Source: an uncultured Roseibium sp.
Lineage (GTDB): Bacteria; Pseudomonadota; Alphaproteobacteria; Rhizobiales; Stappiaceae
Assembly (NCBI RefSeq): GCF_947494555.1
Contig: NZ_CANLVF010000003.1
Coordinates: forward strand, 248,001 to 312,000
DNA: 64,000 nt
Reading direction: 5' to 3'
The notes beneath the pieces were generated by a model. The model was not told where the DNA came from, made no database searches, and was given only the letters and a program-made list of their open reading frames with translations. The position numbers and the translations under genes were made by a program. Below, piece after piece: positions 1-9,217 of this stretch. Position 1 is the stretch's first letter. The number at the start of each line of letters is the position of its first letter.

Positions 1-1
1 C

Positions 2-286
2 GATGACGTCGTTATCGGCGACGTTACCCAGGCCGCCTATCTCGGTCCATGGCTCTGGAAAGCCGCAGTCGAGAAGGCGGGAAGCTTCGATATCGACAAG
101 GTGCGCCTCGCCTCTCCGGGCATTGAACTGGCCACGGCGCCCGAAGGCTATGTTCGCGTCCACGAAAACCACCACCTGTGGTCCAAGACGCGCATCGGTC
201 TGGCTAAGCCTGACGGCCAGTACGAACTGATCTACGAGACGGCCGACCTGATGGAGCCGGATCCGTTCCCGGAAGGCTACCAGTAA
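2..286 (+). CDS. urtA: Urea/short-chain amide ABC transporter substrate-binding protein, C-terminal part
   Basis: Only the last 94 codons are inside the window, open from base 2 in frame 2. The fragment reads AAYLGPWLWKAAVEKAG, then APEGYVRVHENHHLWSKTRIG and ends in DPFPEGYQ. The NHH segment and the terminal PDPFP are the familiar tail of the UrtA/FmdD/AmiC periplasmic binding proteins (Peripla_BP_5 fold). It would capture urea or a short-chain amide in the periplasm and pass it to the UrtB/UrtC permeases encoded next. A strong hairpin follows the stop codon. The choice between a urea and an amide ligand cannot be made from this fragment; the adjacent formamidase favours formamide or acetamide. 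Confidence 0.88.
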   Translation, partial: DDVVIGDVTQAAYLGPWLWKAAVEKAGSFDIDKVRLASPGIELATAPEGYVRVHENHHLWSKTRIGLAKPDGQYELIYETADLMEPDPFPEGYQ

Positions 287-342
287 GCGGCGTTCCCCCT
301 CTCCCCTGGGACGGAAACGCCCGCCCGATTGACGGGTGACCC

Positions 343-383
343 GGCAAGGCACTGCGCGCGAGCAGCCCGTGCGGTGCCTTGCC
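343..383 (+). terminator. Hairpin between binding protein and permease genes
   Basis: Perfect 10-bp arms GGCAAGGCAC (343-352) and GTGCCTTGCC (374-383) extend inward through further GC and GU pairs, so the real loop is about 9 nt. No U-run follows, so this is more likely a 3' stabiliser or partial attenuator that sets a high ratio of binding protein to permease than a full terminator. It occupies most of the 173-bp gap before urtB. Confidence 0.6.
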
Positions 384-459
384 CAAACTTCGCATTAGCC
401 ATTCCCACAGCAGGGGCACCTTGCCTTCGCATTGCCCCTAAGCCTGGAGACCGCGCGCC

Positions 460-1386
460 ATGTTCGCCGACTATACCTGGACGGAACTCGGATCCATCTT
501 TGCCATGCAGGGGTTTGCCGGACTGATCCTGTTTTCCGTTTTCGTTCTTATGGCCCTTGGCCTTGCAATCATTTTCGGCCAGATGGGCGTCATCAACATG
601 GCGCATGGCGAGTTCATGATCCTGGGCGCCTATGTGACCTATCTGTGCTCGAACTTCGTCGAAGCCCACTTTCCGGCACTCTTCGGCATCTACTTCTTCT
701 TCGCGATGGCGCTTGCCTTTGTCGCCGCCGGCGCGCTTGGCGCGCTCGTGGAATGGTCGCTCATAAGGCATCTTTACAAACGCCCGCTCGACACGCTCCT
801 GGCGACCTGGGGCCTCAGCCTTATCCTCCAGCAGGCCTACCGATCGATCTTCGGTGCCCGCGAGGTCGGCGTCTCCCTGCCGAACTGGCTGCTCGGGTCG
901 GTGCCCCTCACCGACATCATCGAGATCCCGATCAACGGCATCTTCGTCATGGTGCTGACCTTCGTCATCGCCATTGGCGTCTATTTCATCCTGTTCCGCT
1001 CGCGCATGGGCATGCAGACACGTGCGGTGGTGCAGAACCGGGTCATGGCAGGTGCTGTGGGCATCAACACGCAGAAGGTCGACCGTAATACATTCGCGCT
1101 CGGCTGCGGCATTGCCGGCATCGCCGGGAGCGCATTCACCATGATCGGGTCGACCGGTCCCACCGCGGGCCAGCTCTATATCGTCGACACGTTCCTGATC
1201 GTCGTGTTCGGCGGCGCTGCAAGCCTGCTTGGAACCATCGCCTCGTCTTTCGCCATCAGCCAGGCACAGTCGACCATGGAGTTCTTCCTGTCCGGCTCCA
1301 TGGCCAAGGTCCTGACGCTCCTGACCGTGGTCGGCATCCTCATGCTGCGCCCCCAGGGTCTCTTCTCCCTGAAAATCCGCCGATAA
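460..1386 (+). CDS. urtB: Urea/amide ABC transporter permease UrtB (LivH family)
   Basis: A 308-residue, very hydrophobic protein with about eight membrane segments. Residues 40-52 carry GQMGVINMAHGEF, the hallmark of LivH/UrtB branched-chain-amino-acid-type permeases. It forms the inner-membrane channel with UrtC and is energised by UrtD and UrtE. The ATG at 460 is followed directly by a soluble start MFADYTW and then the first membrane helix, as in the family. It is second in the operon, after the binding protein and the hairpin, and is followed 10 bp later by urtC. A general amide/urea permease is well supported; the exact substrate is inferred from the formamidase downstream. Confidence 0.93.
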   Translation: MFADYTWTELGSIFAMQGFAGLILFSVFVLMALGLAIIFGQMGVINMAHGEFMILGAYVTYLCSNFVEAHFPALFGIYFFFAMALAFVAAGALGALVEWSLIRHLYKRPLDTLLATWGLSLILQQAYRSIFGAREVGVSLPNWLLGSVPLTDIIEIPINGIFVMVLTFVIAIGVYFILFRSRMGMQTRAVVQNRVMAGAVGINTQKVDRNTFALGCGIAGIAGSAFTMIGSTGPTAGQLYIVDTFLIVVFGGAASLLGTIASSFAISQAQSTMEFFLSGSMAKVLTLLTVVGILMLRPQGLFSLKIRR

Positions 1387-1396
1387 GGAGGCTGTG

Positions 1397-2563
1397 ATGA
1401 CAAGCATTAAATCCTTCATGTCGCGGCAGGAACTGATTGGCATCCTCGTTATTGCCGCCGTTCTCTTCATCATCATGCCGCTGGCGATGGACATCTTCCG
1501 GCTCAACCTGTTCGGCAAATATCTGACCTACGCGTTTGTTGCCGTCGGCCTTGTCCTGTGCTGGGGCAAATGCGGCATTCTCAGTCTTGGCCAGGGTGTC
1601 TTCTTCGGTCTCGGCGGCTATTGCATGGCCATGTACCTGAAGCTGGAGGCATCGACGCCCGAAGCGACGGCCATCCAGTCGACACCGGGAATTCCCGACT
1701 TCATGGACTGGAACCAGATTACCGCACTGCCCTGGTTCTGGGAGCCGTTCAACAGCCTGACCTTCACGCTGCTCGCCATCATCATCGTTCCCGCCGTCTT
1801 CGCTTTCATCATTGGGGCGGCCATGTTCAAGCGGCGTGTCGGCGGCGTCTATTTCGCGATCATAACGCAGGCGATCGCTGCAATCCTGACCATCCTGATC
1901 ATCGGCCAGCAAGGTTATACCGGCGGGGTGAATGGGATCACGGACCTGAGGACGCTGAAGAGTTGGGACATCCGCACGGACGAGGCGAAGTACATCCTCT
2001 ACTACGTAAACGGTGCGCTTCTGATCGCTGTTCTGCTGCTCAGCCAGATCGTGCTCAAAAGCAAGCTCGGCCGCCTCCTGGTCGCGGTCCGAGACCAGGA
2101 GGACCGTGTGCGGTTCTCCGGGTACGATGTCTCCAACATCAAGATCTTCGTCTTCTGTTTCGCTGCCGTGCTGTCGGCGATCGGCGGCGCGATGTTCACC
2201 CTTCAGGTGGGCTTCATGTCGCCTTCCTTCGTCGGCATCGTCCCGTCTATCGAGATGGTGATCTTCTGTGCCGTCGGCGGCCGTCTTTCGATCTTCGGTG
2301 CGGTCTACGGAACCCTTCTCGTCAACTGGGCCAAGACCACGTTTTCCGAGACATTTCCGGAACTGTGGCTCTTCGGCCTCGGTGCTCTGTTCATCGCCGT
2401 CGTGCTGATTTTTCCGAACGGCGTCTCCGGCCTTTACCAGTCCTATCTCGCCCCTCTGGTGGACCGTGTCGTTTCAACCGGCAAACGCAAGGGACGCTCC
2501 GACACAGCTCCTCCTCCATCCTCCGGCTTTGGTGCCGAAACGACCGCCAAGCCAGCCGAATAG
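1397..2563 (+). CDS. urtC: Urea/amide ABC transporter permease UrtC (LivM family)
   Basis: A LivM-type permease of 388 residues with roughly ten membrane helices. The segment GILSLGQGVFFGLGGY near residues 54-70 is the conserved LivM/UrtC motif, and a charged Arg/Asp loop (VRDQEDRVRFSGYD) sits at the usual coupling position for the ATPases. The C-terminus is a Pro/Ser-rich tail. AAGGAGG at 1385-1391 lies 5 nt before the ATG at 1397, which I prefer to the in-frame GTG at 1394. It pairs with UrtB in the inner membrane. Confidence 0.93.
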   Translation: MTSIKSFMSRQELIGILVIAAVLFIIMPLAMDIFRLNLFGKYLTYAFVAVGLVLCWGKCGILSLGQGVFFGLGGYCMAMYLKLEASTPEATAIQSTPGIPDFMDWNQITALPWFWEPFNSLTFTLLAIIIVPAVFAFIIGAAMFKRRVGGVYFAIITQAIAAILTILIIGQQGYTGGVNGITDLRTLKSWDIRTDEAKYILYYVNGALLIAVLLLSQIVLKSKLGRLLVAVRDQEDRVRFSGYDVSNIKIFVFCFAAVLSAIGGAMFTLQVGFMSPSFVGIVPSIEMVIFCAVGGRLSIFGAVYGTLLVNWAKTTFSETFPELWLFGLGALFIAVVLIFPNGVSGLYQSYLAPLVDRVVSTGKRKGRSDTAPPPSSGFGAETTAKPAE

Positions 2564-2572
2564 GAGGCACAC

Positions 2573-3328
2573 ATGAATACGATCAACAACAACACCGATT
2601 TTCTGCTGTCGATTGAAAATCTGACCGTCTCCTTCGATGGATTCAAGGCGGTCGACGATCTCAACCTCTATGTCGACGAGAACGAGATCCACGTGATCAT
2701 CGGTCCGAACGGGGCCGGTAAAACCACAGTTCTCGATCTCATCTGCGGAAGAACCCGGTCGACCGACGGCTCGATAAAGTTCCGCAACAAGGAACTGACC
2801 GACATGCGCGAACACGAGATTGTTCGCGAGGGGGTCGGCCGGAAGTTCCAGAACCCGTCCATCTACGAGGATCTCACGGTCTTTGAAAACCTCGAACTCT
2901 CCTTCCCGCGCGGGCGCAGCGTCTGGGGTGCCCTGACGTTTCAACGCGATCAGGATGTGAAGACGCGGGTTCATGAAATTGCAGGCATGGTGTTCCTCGA
3001 CGAGCTTCTCGACAAGCAGGCCGCGCTGCTTAGCCACGGTCAGAAGCAATGGCTGGAGATCGGCATGCTGCTGATACAGGACCCGGAGCTCTTGATGTTG
3101 GACGAACCGGTCGCCGGAATGAGCGTCTCGGAGCGCAAGCAGACAGCGAAACTTCTGAACGAAATCACCAAGGGCCGCTCGGTGATGGTTGTCGAACACG
3201 ACATGAAGTTCGTTGAGGACATCGCCCACCGCGTCACCGTTCTCCACCAGGGAAAGATCCTTTCCGAAGGCTCCATGGCCAAGGTGCAGGCAGACCCCAA
3301 AGTCATCGACGTCTATCTCGGCCACTAG
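2573..3328 (+). CDS. urtD: Urea/amide ABC transporter ATP-binding protein UrtD
   Basis: A 251-residue ABC ATPase. Walker A GPNGAGKT lies at residues 44-51, the Q-loop in KFQNPSIYE near 91-99, the signature LSHGQ at 153-157, Walker B LLMLDEP at 173-179 and the switch histidine in VVEHDM near 208. The SHGQKQWLEIGM signature is characteristic of UrtD/LivG rather than other importers. GGAGG lies just upstream of the ATG. It is one of two different ATPases that drive the UrtBC permease, and is followed after 9 bp by urtE. Confidence 0.94.
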   Translation: MNTINNNTDFLLSIENLTVSFDGFKAVDDLNLYVDENEIHVIIGPNGAGKTTVLDLICGRTRSTDGSIKFRNKELTDMREHEIVREGVGRKFQNPSIYEDLTVFENLELSFPRGRSVWGALTFQRDQDVKTRVHEIAGMVFLDELLDKQAALLSHGQKQWLEIGMLLIQDPELLMLDEPVAGMSVSERKQTAKLLNEITKGRSVMVVEHDMKFVEDIAHRVTVLHQGKILSEGSMAKVQADPKVIDVYLGH

Positions 3329-3337
3329 GAGGCTCCA

Positions 3338-4027
3338 ATGCTGAATGTTGCGCAGTACCACGTCGCCTACGGCCAGAGCGAAGTGCTCCATGGCCTCGAC
3401 TTCACGGTCGCCCCCGGCGAGATTATCGCCATCATGGGTCGAAACGGCATGGGCAAGACCACGCTCATGAAATCCCTGATGGGGATCGTGCCCACCAAGG
3501 ACGGTGCCGCCGCCGTGGACGGTGTCGACATCACCTCGATGCAGAGCTACGAGCGCGTTGCCAATGGCATCGCGTATGTGCCCCAGGGCCGTATGATTTT
3601 CCCGACCATGACGGTCCAGGAAAACATCGAGACCGGGCTTTCGATCAGCGGCAGAAGCAAGGTTCCGGGAGACATCTATGAATTGTTTCCGGTCTTGCTG
3701 GACATGAAGGGCCGTCGGGGCGGCAATCTTTCCGGGGGCCAGCAGCAGCAGCTCGCCATCGCGCGCGCGCTCGCAACCAATCCAAAAGTGCTGCTGCTGG
3801 ATGAACCGACCGAAGGCATTCAGCCATCGATCATTCGCGAAATGGCGCGCGTCCTCCGGCGTATCCGCGACGAGCGCGACCTTTCCATCGTCGTGTCGGA
3901 ACAGGTCCTGTCCTTCGCTCTCGACGTCGCCGACCGTGTGCTCGTTCTTGAGAACGGGCGTCTGGTTCACGACGAACCGCGCGACAGCGTCGACGAGGAA
4001 AAGGTCGCAGCGTTCCTGTCCGTCTGA
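3338..4027 (+). CDS. urtE: Urea/amide ABC transporter ATP-binding protein UrtE
   Basis: A 229-residue LivF-type ABC ATPase. Walker A GRNGMGKT is at residues 34-41, signature LSGGQ at 131-135 and Walker B VLLLDEP at 151-157. GRNGMGKTTLMKSLMG and EPTEGIQPSII are typical of UrtE. It closes the transporter set: binding protein, two permeases, two ATPases. AGGAGG precedes the ATG by 5-6 nt. The next gene, formamidase, follows after a 56-bp gap, so the uptake genes are probably co-transcribed with the amide-hydrolysing enzyme. Confidence 0.94.
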   Translation: MLNVAQYHVAYGQSEVLHGLDFTVAPGEIIAIMGRNGMGKTTLMKSLMGIVPTKDGAAAVDGVDITSMQSYERVANGIAYVPQGRMIFPTMTVQENIETGLSISGRSKVPGDIYELFPVLLDMKGRRGGNLSGGQQQQLAIARALATNPKVLLLDEPTEGIQPSIIREMARVLRRIRDERDLSIVVSEQVLSFALDVADRVLVLENGRLVHDEPRDSVDEEKVAAFLSV

Positions 4028-4083
4028 GCAATCGAAACTTCCGACAAAGAACCGAACCGCAGGCATTCAAGAGGAGAAGCCCA

Positions 4084-5313
4084 ATGGCAGATACACTGAT
4101 CTCGGTAGACTTGAGCGAGTCCCCGCACACCAACGAGAAAGTTCACAACCGCTGGCATCCCGACATCCCGATGGCGGTCTGGGTGGAACCAGGCGATGAT
4201 TTCAGGATCGAAACCTATGACTGGACCGGCGGCCAGATCAAAAACGACGACGATGCCGCTGACGTTCGCGATGTCGAACTCGAGCAGGTTCATTACCTGT
4301 CGGGTCCGATTGGTGTGAAGGGAGCCGAGCCGGGTGATCTGCTCGTCGTCGATATCCTCGATATCGGTGCCAAGGAAGAAATGCTCTGGGGTTTCAACGG
4401 CTTCTTCTCCAAACAGAATGGCGGCGGCTTTCTAACGGAGCATTTTCCGGAAGCGCAGAAGTCGATCTGGGACATCGAAGGCATGTTCACACGCTCGCGC
4501 CATGTGCCGGGCGTCAGCTACGCCGGGCTCATTCATCCCGGTCTGATTGGGTGTCTTCCGGACCGGTCCATGCTGGACATGTGGAACACGCGGGAAAAGG
4601 CTCTGTTCGACACCGATCCGGAACGCGTCCCGCCGCTTGCCGCACTGCCAAATACCCAGTCAGCGCATATGGGACAGCTGAAAGGCGAGGCAAAACAGGC
4701 AGCTGCGGCAGAAGCCGCAAGAACCGTTCCTCCACGCGAACACGGAGGCAACTGCGACATCAAGGACCTGTCGCGCGGCTCAAAGATCTATTTTCCGGTC
4801 TATGTGGACGGTGCCGGTCTTTCCATGGGCGACCTGCACTTCAGCCAGGGCGATGGCGAGATCACGTTCTGTGGTGCCATTGAAATGGCCGGATGGCTTC
4901 ACATCCGCGTCAGCCTGATCAAGGAAGGCGTGACGAAATACGGCGTCAAGAACCCGATTTTCAAACCGTCACCGATCACGCCGAAATACGACGACTATCT
5001 GATCTTTGAAGGCATTTCGGTCGATGAGGCCGGCACACAGCACTACCTCGACGTTCACATTGCCTATCGCATGGCATGCCTGAACGCGATCGAATACATG
5101 AAAAAGTTCGGTTATACGGGCGCACAGGCCTACGCGATCCTCGGAACGGCCCCCGTCCAGGGACATATTTCGGGTGTGGTCGACATACCGAATGCCTGCG
5201 CGACGCTTTGGTTGCCGACGGATGTCTTCGAATTCGACATGATGCCCGGTTCCGAGGGACCGGCGAAGTATCTTGACGGTTCGATCGACGTTCCGCTTGC
5301 GCCGGATCTTTGA
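4084..5313 (+). CDS. fmdA: Formamidase (acetamidase/formamidase family)
   Basis: A 409-residue cytoplasmic amidase of the FmdA_AmdA family. It hydrolyses formamide to formate and ammonia and is unrelated to the Cys-Glu-Lys nitrilase-type amidases. Visible family marks are the N-terminal NRWHPDIPM, the HEHGGNCDIKDL-like stretch (REHGGNCDIKDLSRGSKIYF, around residues 218-237) and LHFSQGDGEITFCGAIEM (around 256-273). Its length is that of characterised formamidases of Methylophilus. An AGGAG box lies a few bases before the ATG. The linkage fmd transporter, fmdA, fmdB repeats the known fmd locus order closely enough to favour formamide as the physiological substrate. Confidence 0.93.
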   Translation: MADTLISVDLSESPHTNEKVHNRWHPDIPMAVWVEPGDDFRIETYDWTGGQIKNDDDAADVRDVELEQVHYLSGPIGVKGAEPGDLLVVDILDIGAKEEMLWGFNGFFSKQNGGGFLTEHFPEAQKSIWDIEGMFTRSRHVPGVSYAGLIHPGLIGCLPDRSMLDMWNTREKALFDTDPERVPPLAALPNTQSAHMGQLKGEAKQAAAAEAARTVPPREHGGNCDIKDLSRGSKIYFPVYVDGAGLSMGDLHFSQGDGEITFCGAIEMAGWLHIRVSLIKEGVTKYGVKNPIFKPSPITPKYDDYLIFEGISVDEAGTQHYLDVHIAYRMACLNAIEYMKKFGYTGAQAYAILGTAPVQGHISGVVDIPNACATLWLPTDVFEFDMMPGSEGPAKYLDGSIDVPLAPDL

Positions 5314-5332
5314 CCACCGCCTGGACATGACA

Positions 5333-5360
5333 CCGGAGCAAGTCCGCGAACTTGCTCCGG
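5333..5360 (+). terminator. Hairpin between fmdA and fmdB
   Basis: Perfect 11-bp arms CCGGAGCAAGT (5333-5343) and ACTTGCTCCGG (5350-5360) enclose a 6-nt loop. Only a short CTTTG follows, so it may attenuate rather than end transcription before fmdB. Confidence 0.55.
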
Positions 5361-5394
5361 CTTTGAGCACGACCAACTGAGTCAGGACGATCCT

Positions 5395-5769
5395 ATGCCC
5401 GTTTACGATTATCTTTGCGCAACCTGCGGTCCGATTTCCGCGCGCCGGCCCATGTCCGAGCATGATGCGCCGATCACCTGCCCAGCCTGCAAGGGCGAAG
5501 CGCCGCGCGCGATCCTTCAGGCACCCAACATGTCAGGTCTTTCTCCCAGCGACAGGCAGGCGCATCAGCGCAACGAAGCCGCGCAGCATAACCCCAAGTT
5601 TTCAACAAAGTCGGAACGCGAAGACGTCAGCAGAGAAACGCGAAAACGCCATCCGGCCGGGTGTTCCTGTTGTTCCGGTTCGAAGGGGAACTTCCGTTCG
5701 AGCGCGGTCTACAAGGCAGACGGCAGCAAGACGTTCCCCTCCAAGCGCCCTTGGATGATAAGCCACTGA
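5395..5769 (+). CDS. fmdB: FmdB family zinc-ribbon protein
   Basis: A 124-residue protein starting MPVYDYLCATCG, with a second CPAC at about residues 34-37. Together they form the CxxC/CxxC zinc ribbon of the FmdB domain. The rest is polar and low-complexity, with a further CSCC near residue 96 that may bind metal. In amide-utilising bacteria FmdB is regarded as a regulatory protein for formamidase expression, but its mechanism is not established. It is last in the operon. About 130 bp without a gene separate it from the convergent dimethylglycine-dehydrogenase-like gene. Confidence 0.85.
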   Translation: MPVYDYLCATCGPISARRPMSEHDAPITCPACKGEAPRAILQAPNMSGLSPSDRQAHQRNEAAQHNPKFSTKSEREDVSRETRKRHPAGCSCCSGSKGNFRSSAVYKADGSKTFPSKRPWMISH

Positions 5770-5897
5770 CACCTTTTGCGCCGACGTTTTGACACCAGGC
5801 AAGCATGCTGGTGCAATGATCGGCGGTAATTTCGAAGATTGAGCGCGCACAAAGATGATTTTCCCGACTGAGATAGCATGAAGTCGGGGTGGAGACT

Positions 5898-8330
5898 TCA
5901 GTTCTTGACCCGCTCCATTTTCGGATCAAAGAGGGGAGCAAGTGTGACGTCGGCCTTGACCCGTTCCGTTCCGACTTCGAGTTCGTAGCCGGCGGAAAGA
6001 ATGTAGTCTGCGGTTACGCCCTCCGGATGCCGGACGTACCCAATCCCAATGCTCTTGCCGAGCGTGTGGCCATAGCCGCCCGAACTCAGCCAGCCGCACC
6101 GTTCACCGTTGCGGTAGATGGTTTCCCGGCCTGACAGGATAACATCGCCGTCGGTCGTGAAGGTCGCGAGCATCTTCTTTACGCCGTTCTCGCGCTGCGC
6201 CTGGACCGCACTGCGGCCCTTGAAGTCGGCATTGGTTTTCATCTTGACGGCCCAGCCGATCCCGGCCTCGTCCGGCGTATGGTCCGGCCCGATATCCGCA
6301 CCCCAGGCCCGGTAGCCTTTTTCGAGGCGCAAGGTTTCGATTGCACGGTAACCCGCGTTGCGCAGGCCAAACTGTTCTCCGGCCTCGTGCAAGGCGTCAT
6401 AAACAGTCTGCGCATATTCTGTCGGAAGGTGAAGCTCCCAGCCAAGTTCTCCGACATAGGTGATACGGAGTGCAAGGACCGGACACCCGGCTATTCCGAT
6501 CCGCCGCGCCTGAGCGAAGGGAAACGCGTCGTTGCCGACATCGGCGCGGGTGCATTTGGAAAGTATGTCGCGCGCCTTCGGCCCGAACAGCGACAGCACG
6601 GAATTTGACGACGTGACATCGACGAGCTGGGCGTTAAGACCCTCTGGAATGTTCCGCCGGATCCAGTCGAAGTCATGCGTTGCAAAGCCGGTTCCGGTGA
6701 CAATGTAATACTCGTCAATGGCTGTGCGCACACAAGTCAGGTCGCACTCGATCCCACCGCGGTCATTCAGCATCTGCGTGTAGATGATGGAACCGACCGG
6801 CTTGTCGACGCGATTGGCGGCGATCCAGCTGAGTGCCGCCTCGGCATCCGGTCCTTTCAGGATGAACTTCGCAAAAGACGTCTGGTCGAACAGGACCGCC
6901 GCTTCGCGGGCTGCCATGTGTTCGCGGCCGACCGGGCCGTGCCAGTTCGGGCGTTCGAACGTGTAGATGTCACGCGCTTCTTCACCAGCTTCGGCGAACC
7001 AGTTCGGCCGTTCCCAGCCAAGCTTTTCACCGAAAACCGCACCGGCCGATTTCAGCCGATCATAGAGCGGCGAGCGGCGGCAGGGCCGGCCGCTGTCGTG
7101 TTCTTCCGAAGGCCAGGCCATCGTGTAATGCTTGCCATAGGCTTCCAGCGTACGGGTGCGCACCCAGTCGGTATCCGTATGCGGGCGTCCGAAGCGGCGG
7201 ATATCGACGGGCCAAAGGTCATAGGGCGGTTCACCTTTGGCCACCCATTCGGCCAAAGCCATGCCCGCCCCGCCGCCAGACGCAATGCCAAAGGCATTGA
7301 AACCTGCGCCGACAAACACGTTTTCCATTTCAGGTGCTTCACCCAGAATGAAATTGCCGTCCGGAGTAAAACTCTCCGGTCCGTTGACCAGTTGCTTGAT
7401 GCCGACCTTTTCCAACGCGGGCACGCGCGGCAACGACAGTTCCATCAATTGTTCGAAATGATCGAAATTGCTGTCCAGAAGCTGATAGTCGAACGGGTCC
7501 GGAACGCCGTCGATCGCCCATGGAATTCCGTTCGGCTCATACCCGCCCATGATAAGGCCGCCGACTTCTTCCTTGTAGTAGGTCAGCCGGTCGGGGTCGC
7601 GCAACGTCGGCAAGTCGGAAGTGACACCGAAGGCCTCCGTGATCATGTACTGGTGCTCGACAGAGACGAGCGGCACGGTGACGCCAATGGTTGCGGCAAG
7701 TTCTCTGGTCCATTGCCCGCAGCACAGAACAAGCTTCTCGCAGGTAATGTCGCCCTGCTCCGTTCGTACCCCGGTCATCTTCGCACAGTCAGTTAGGATC
7801 TCAAGAACCGGCATATTTTCGACCAGCTTTGCTCCGGCGGCCCGAGCCCCCTTTGCGAGTGCCTGGGTGATGTCGGAAGGGCTCGCCTGACCGTCTGTCG
7901 GCAGATAAGCGGCCCCGACGACGTCGCTGATTTCCATCAGCGGCCAAAGGTCCTGAGCTTCCCTAGGGGTCAGCAATTGCATGTCGAGACCGAAGCTGTG
8001 CGCCGTTGTTGCCTGACGTTTGACCTCGGTCCAGCGTTCCTTGTTGCAGGCGAGACGAAGGCCGCCGTTCATCTTCCATCCGGTCGCCTGGCCGGTTTCG
8101 GCTTCCAGCTTGTTATAAAGCGAGATCGAATACCCCAGAAGCTGGGTGATATTGGCGTTGGAGCGAAGCTGACCGACCAGGCCCGCAGCGTGCCAGGTGG
8201 AGCCGGATGTCAGCGCCGCCTTTTCCAGCAGCAGAACTTCCTGACCCATCTGCGCCAGGTGATAGGCCGTTGAACATCCGACGATGCCGCCGCCAATGAT
8301 GATAATCTTCGAAGAGGAAGGCAGTGTCAT
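5898..8330 (-). CDS. Dimethylglycine/sarcosine dehydrogenase-like FAD protein with GcvT domain (paralogue 1)
   Basis: An 810-residue protein with the full DMGDH/SARDH architecture. The N-terminal DAO oxidoreductase has the dinucleotide motif GGGIVG at 13-18. TWHAAG at 45-50 is the motif that carries the covalently flavinylated histidine in known DMGDH enzymes. An FAO_M linker follows, then GcvT and GcvT_C folate-binding domains to the C-terminus (GYRAIETLRLEKGYRAWGADIGPD). Such enzymes oxidatively N-demethylate an amine and hand the one-carbon unit to tetrahydrofolate. The ATG at 8330 is preferred; a GTG at 8342 would overlap the kinase stop as GTGA. It is last in the transporter-kinase operon. 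The real substrate is unknown. Confidence 0.88.
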   Translation of the reverse strand: MTLPSSSKIIIIGGGIVGCSTAYHLAQMGQEVLLLEKAALTSGSTWHAAGLVGQLRSNANITQLLGYSISLYNKLEAETGQATGWKMNGGLRLACNKERWTEVKRQATTAHSFGLDMQLLTPREAQDLWPLMEISDVVGAAYLPTDGQASPSDITQALAKGARAAGAKLVENMPVLEILTDCAKMTGVRTEQGDITCEKLVLCCGQWTRELAATIGVTVPLVSVEHQYMITEAFGVTSDLPTLRDPDRLTYYKEEVGGLIMGGYEPNGIPWAIDGVPDPFDYQLLDSNFDHFEQLMELSLPRVPALEKVGIKQLVNGPESFTPDGNFILGEAPEMENVFVGAGFNAFGIASGGGAGMALAEWVAKGEPPYDLWPVDIRRFGRPHTDTDWVRTRTLEAYGKHYTMAWPSEEHDSGRPCRRSPLYDRLKSAGAVFGEKLGWERPNWFAEAGEEARDIYTFERPNWHGPVGREHMAAREAAVLFDQTSFAKFILKGPDAEAALSWIAANRVDKPVGSIIYTQMLNDRGGIECDLTCVRTAIDEYYIVTGTGFATHDFDWIRRNIPEGLNAQLVDVTSSNSVLSLFGPKARDILSKCTRADVGNDAFPFAQARRIGIAGCPVLALRITYVGELGWELHLPTEYAQTVYDALHEAGEQFGLRNAGYRAIETLRLEKGYRAWGADIGPDHTPDEAGIGWAVKMKTNADFKGRSAVQAQRENGVKKMLATFTTDGDVILSGRETIYRNGERCGWLSSGGYGHTLGKSIGIGYVRHPEGVTADYILSAGYELEVGTERVKADVTLAPLFDPKMERVKN

Positions 8331-8338
8331 GAGGGCTC

Positions 8339-9214
8339 TCACAATTCACGGAATTCGGAAAGGGCGGCATTCAGCCGCTCCATGTTCTCGCTTGTGTATG
8401 CGGCGTAGTCGAAATCCAGTTCCGAATGGATTTCCGAGGTCATCGACCAAAGTGTTTCGCGCATCAGGGATGCGCATTTCATCGCCGTGTAGGCGCGCCG
8501 GTATCGATCTGCCGGTGCTTCGAAGTACTGTTCGAGCATCGTGTTTTCCTGCGCTTCGCTCAGGCCATTGTTTGAGGCAAGGCCGGCGAGATCGAAAAGC
8601 GGCGAGTTGAAGCCGCCATATTCCCAATCGATCAGCCAAAGCCTTTCTCCGTCATCAAGCAAATTGGCGGCAAGAAGGTCATTGTGACCGACGACGAGGT
8701 CGACCTGTCCGACCGCCATTTCAAGGTCGGACAAAGTGTCCATCAGACCGGGGAGCAGCGCGGCGTGTTCTGACCCATCGCTCTTCAAGCGCATGGCGTA
8801 GGCCCGGTTCACTTGGAATGGCCAGAAGGCGAGAACGGGTCCCGTCAGATGGTCTCCCAGGCCCCGGTGGACCTTGGCGACCAGTTCTACGATTCTCGTC
8901 AGATTTGCTGGATCCCGGACATCGGCTTCCCCGAAGGTTTTTGCCTCCACGAAGTCCAGCACCAGGACCCCGGGCTCCTGATGAACGACCGCGGGCGAAA
9001 CACCGGCCGCCTCGGCAGCCCGGCTGAGCGCGAGTTCATTCCAGCGCATGACCCCATGCTCCGGAATGTCATCGCCAAGTCGCACAACAAACCGGCGGCT
9101 GCCGTCGCGCACAAGAAGATTGACGTTGGTGATGCCGCCACCGAGCGGCGTTATGTCCTCAGGATCAGAAAAGCAGTCAAGCGCCGCGGCGCGGGCAATG
9201 GCGGTGTCGAACAT
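8339..9214 (-). CDS. Choline-kinase-like phosphotransferase (paralogue 1)
   Basis: A 291-residue member of the choline/ethanolamine kinase and aminoglycoside phosphotransferase fold. The catalytic loop GHNDLLAANLL (HND at 177-179, Asn at 184) and the metal-binding LIDWEYGG (194-201, followed by SPLFDLA) are intact. DWEYGG is specific to the choline-kinase/LicA branch rather than to antibiotic kinases. It probably phosphorylates a small amino alcohol in the cytoplasm. It sits between the betaine-type permease (3-bp gap) and the demethylase-like gene, so a phosphorylated import product is implied. Substrate assignment is inference. Confidence 0.85.
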   Translation of the reverse strand: MFDTAIARAAALDCFSDPEDITPLGGGITNVNLLVRDGSRRFVVRLGDDIPEHGVMRWNELALSRAAEAAGVSPAVVHQEPGVLVLDFVEAKTFGEADVRDPANLTRIVELVAKVHRGLGDHLTGPVLAFWPFQVNRAYAMRLKSDGSEHAALLPGLMDTLSDLEMAVGQVDLVVGHNDLLAANLLDDGERLWLIDWEYGGFNSPLFDLAGLASNNGLSEAQENTMLEQYFEAPADRYRRAYTAMKCASLMRETLWSMTSEIHSELDFDYAAYTSENMERLNAALSEFREL

Positions 9215-9217
9215 GCG

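Noticed and set aside
277..1518. Long minus-strand open frame opposite urtB
   Set aside because: It is a high-GC antisense shadow of urtB; its translation is low-complexity (DGxD, HxE-rich) with no domain.
2474..4066. Long minus-strand open frame opposite urtD/urtE
   Set aside because: It covers two complete ABC ATPase genes in antisense and has no recognisable motif.
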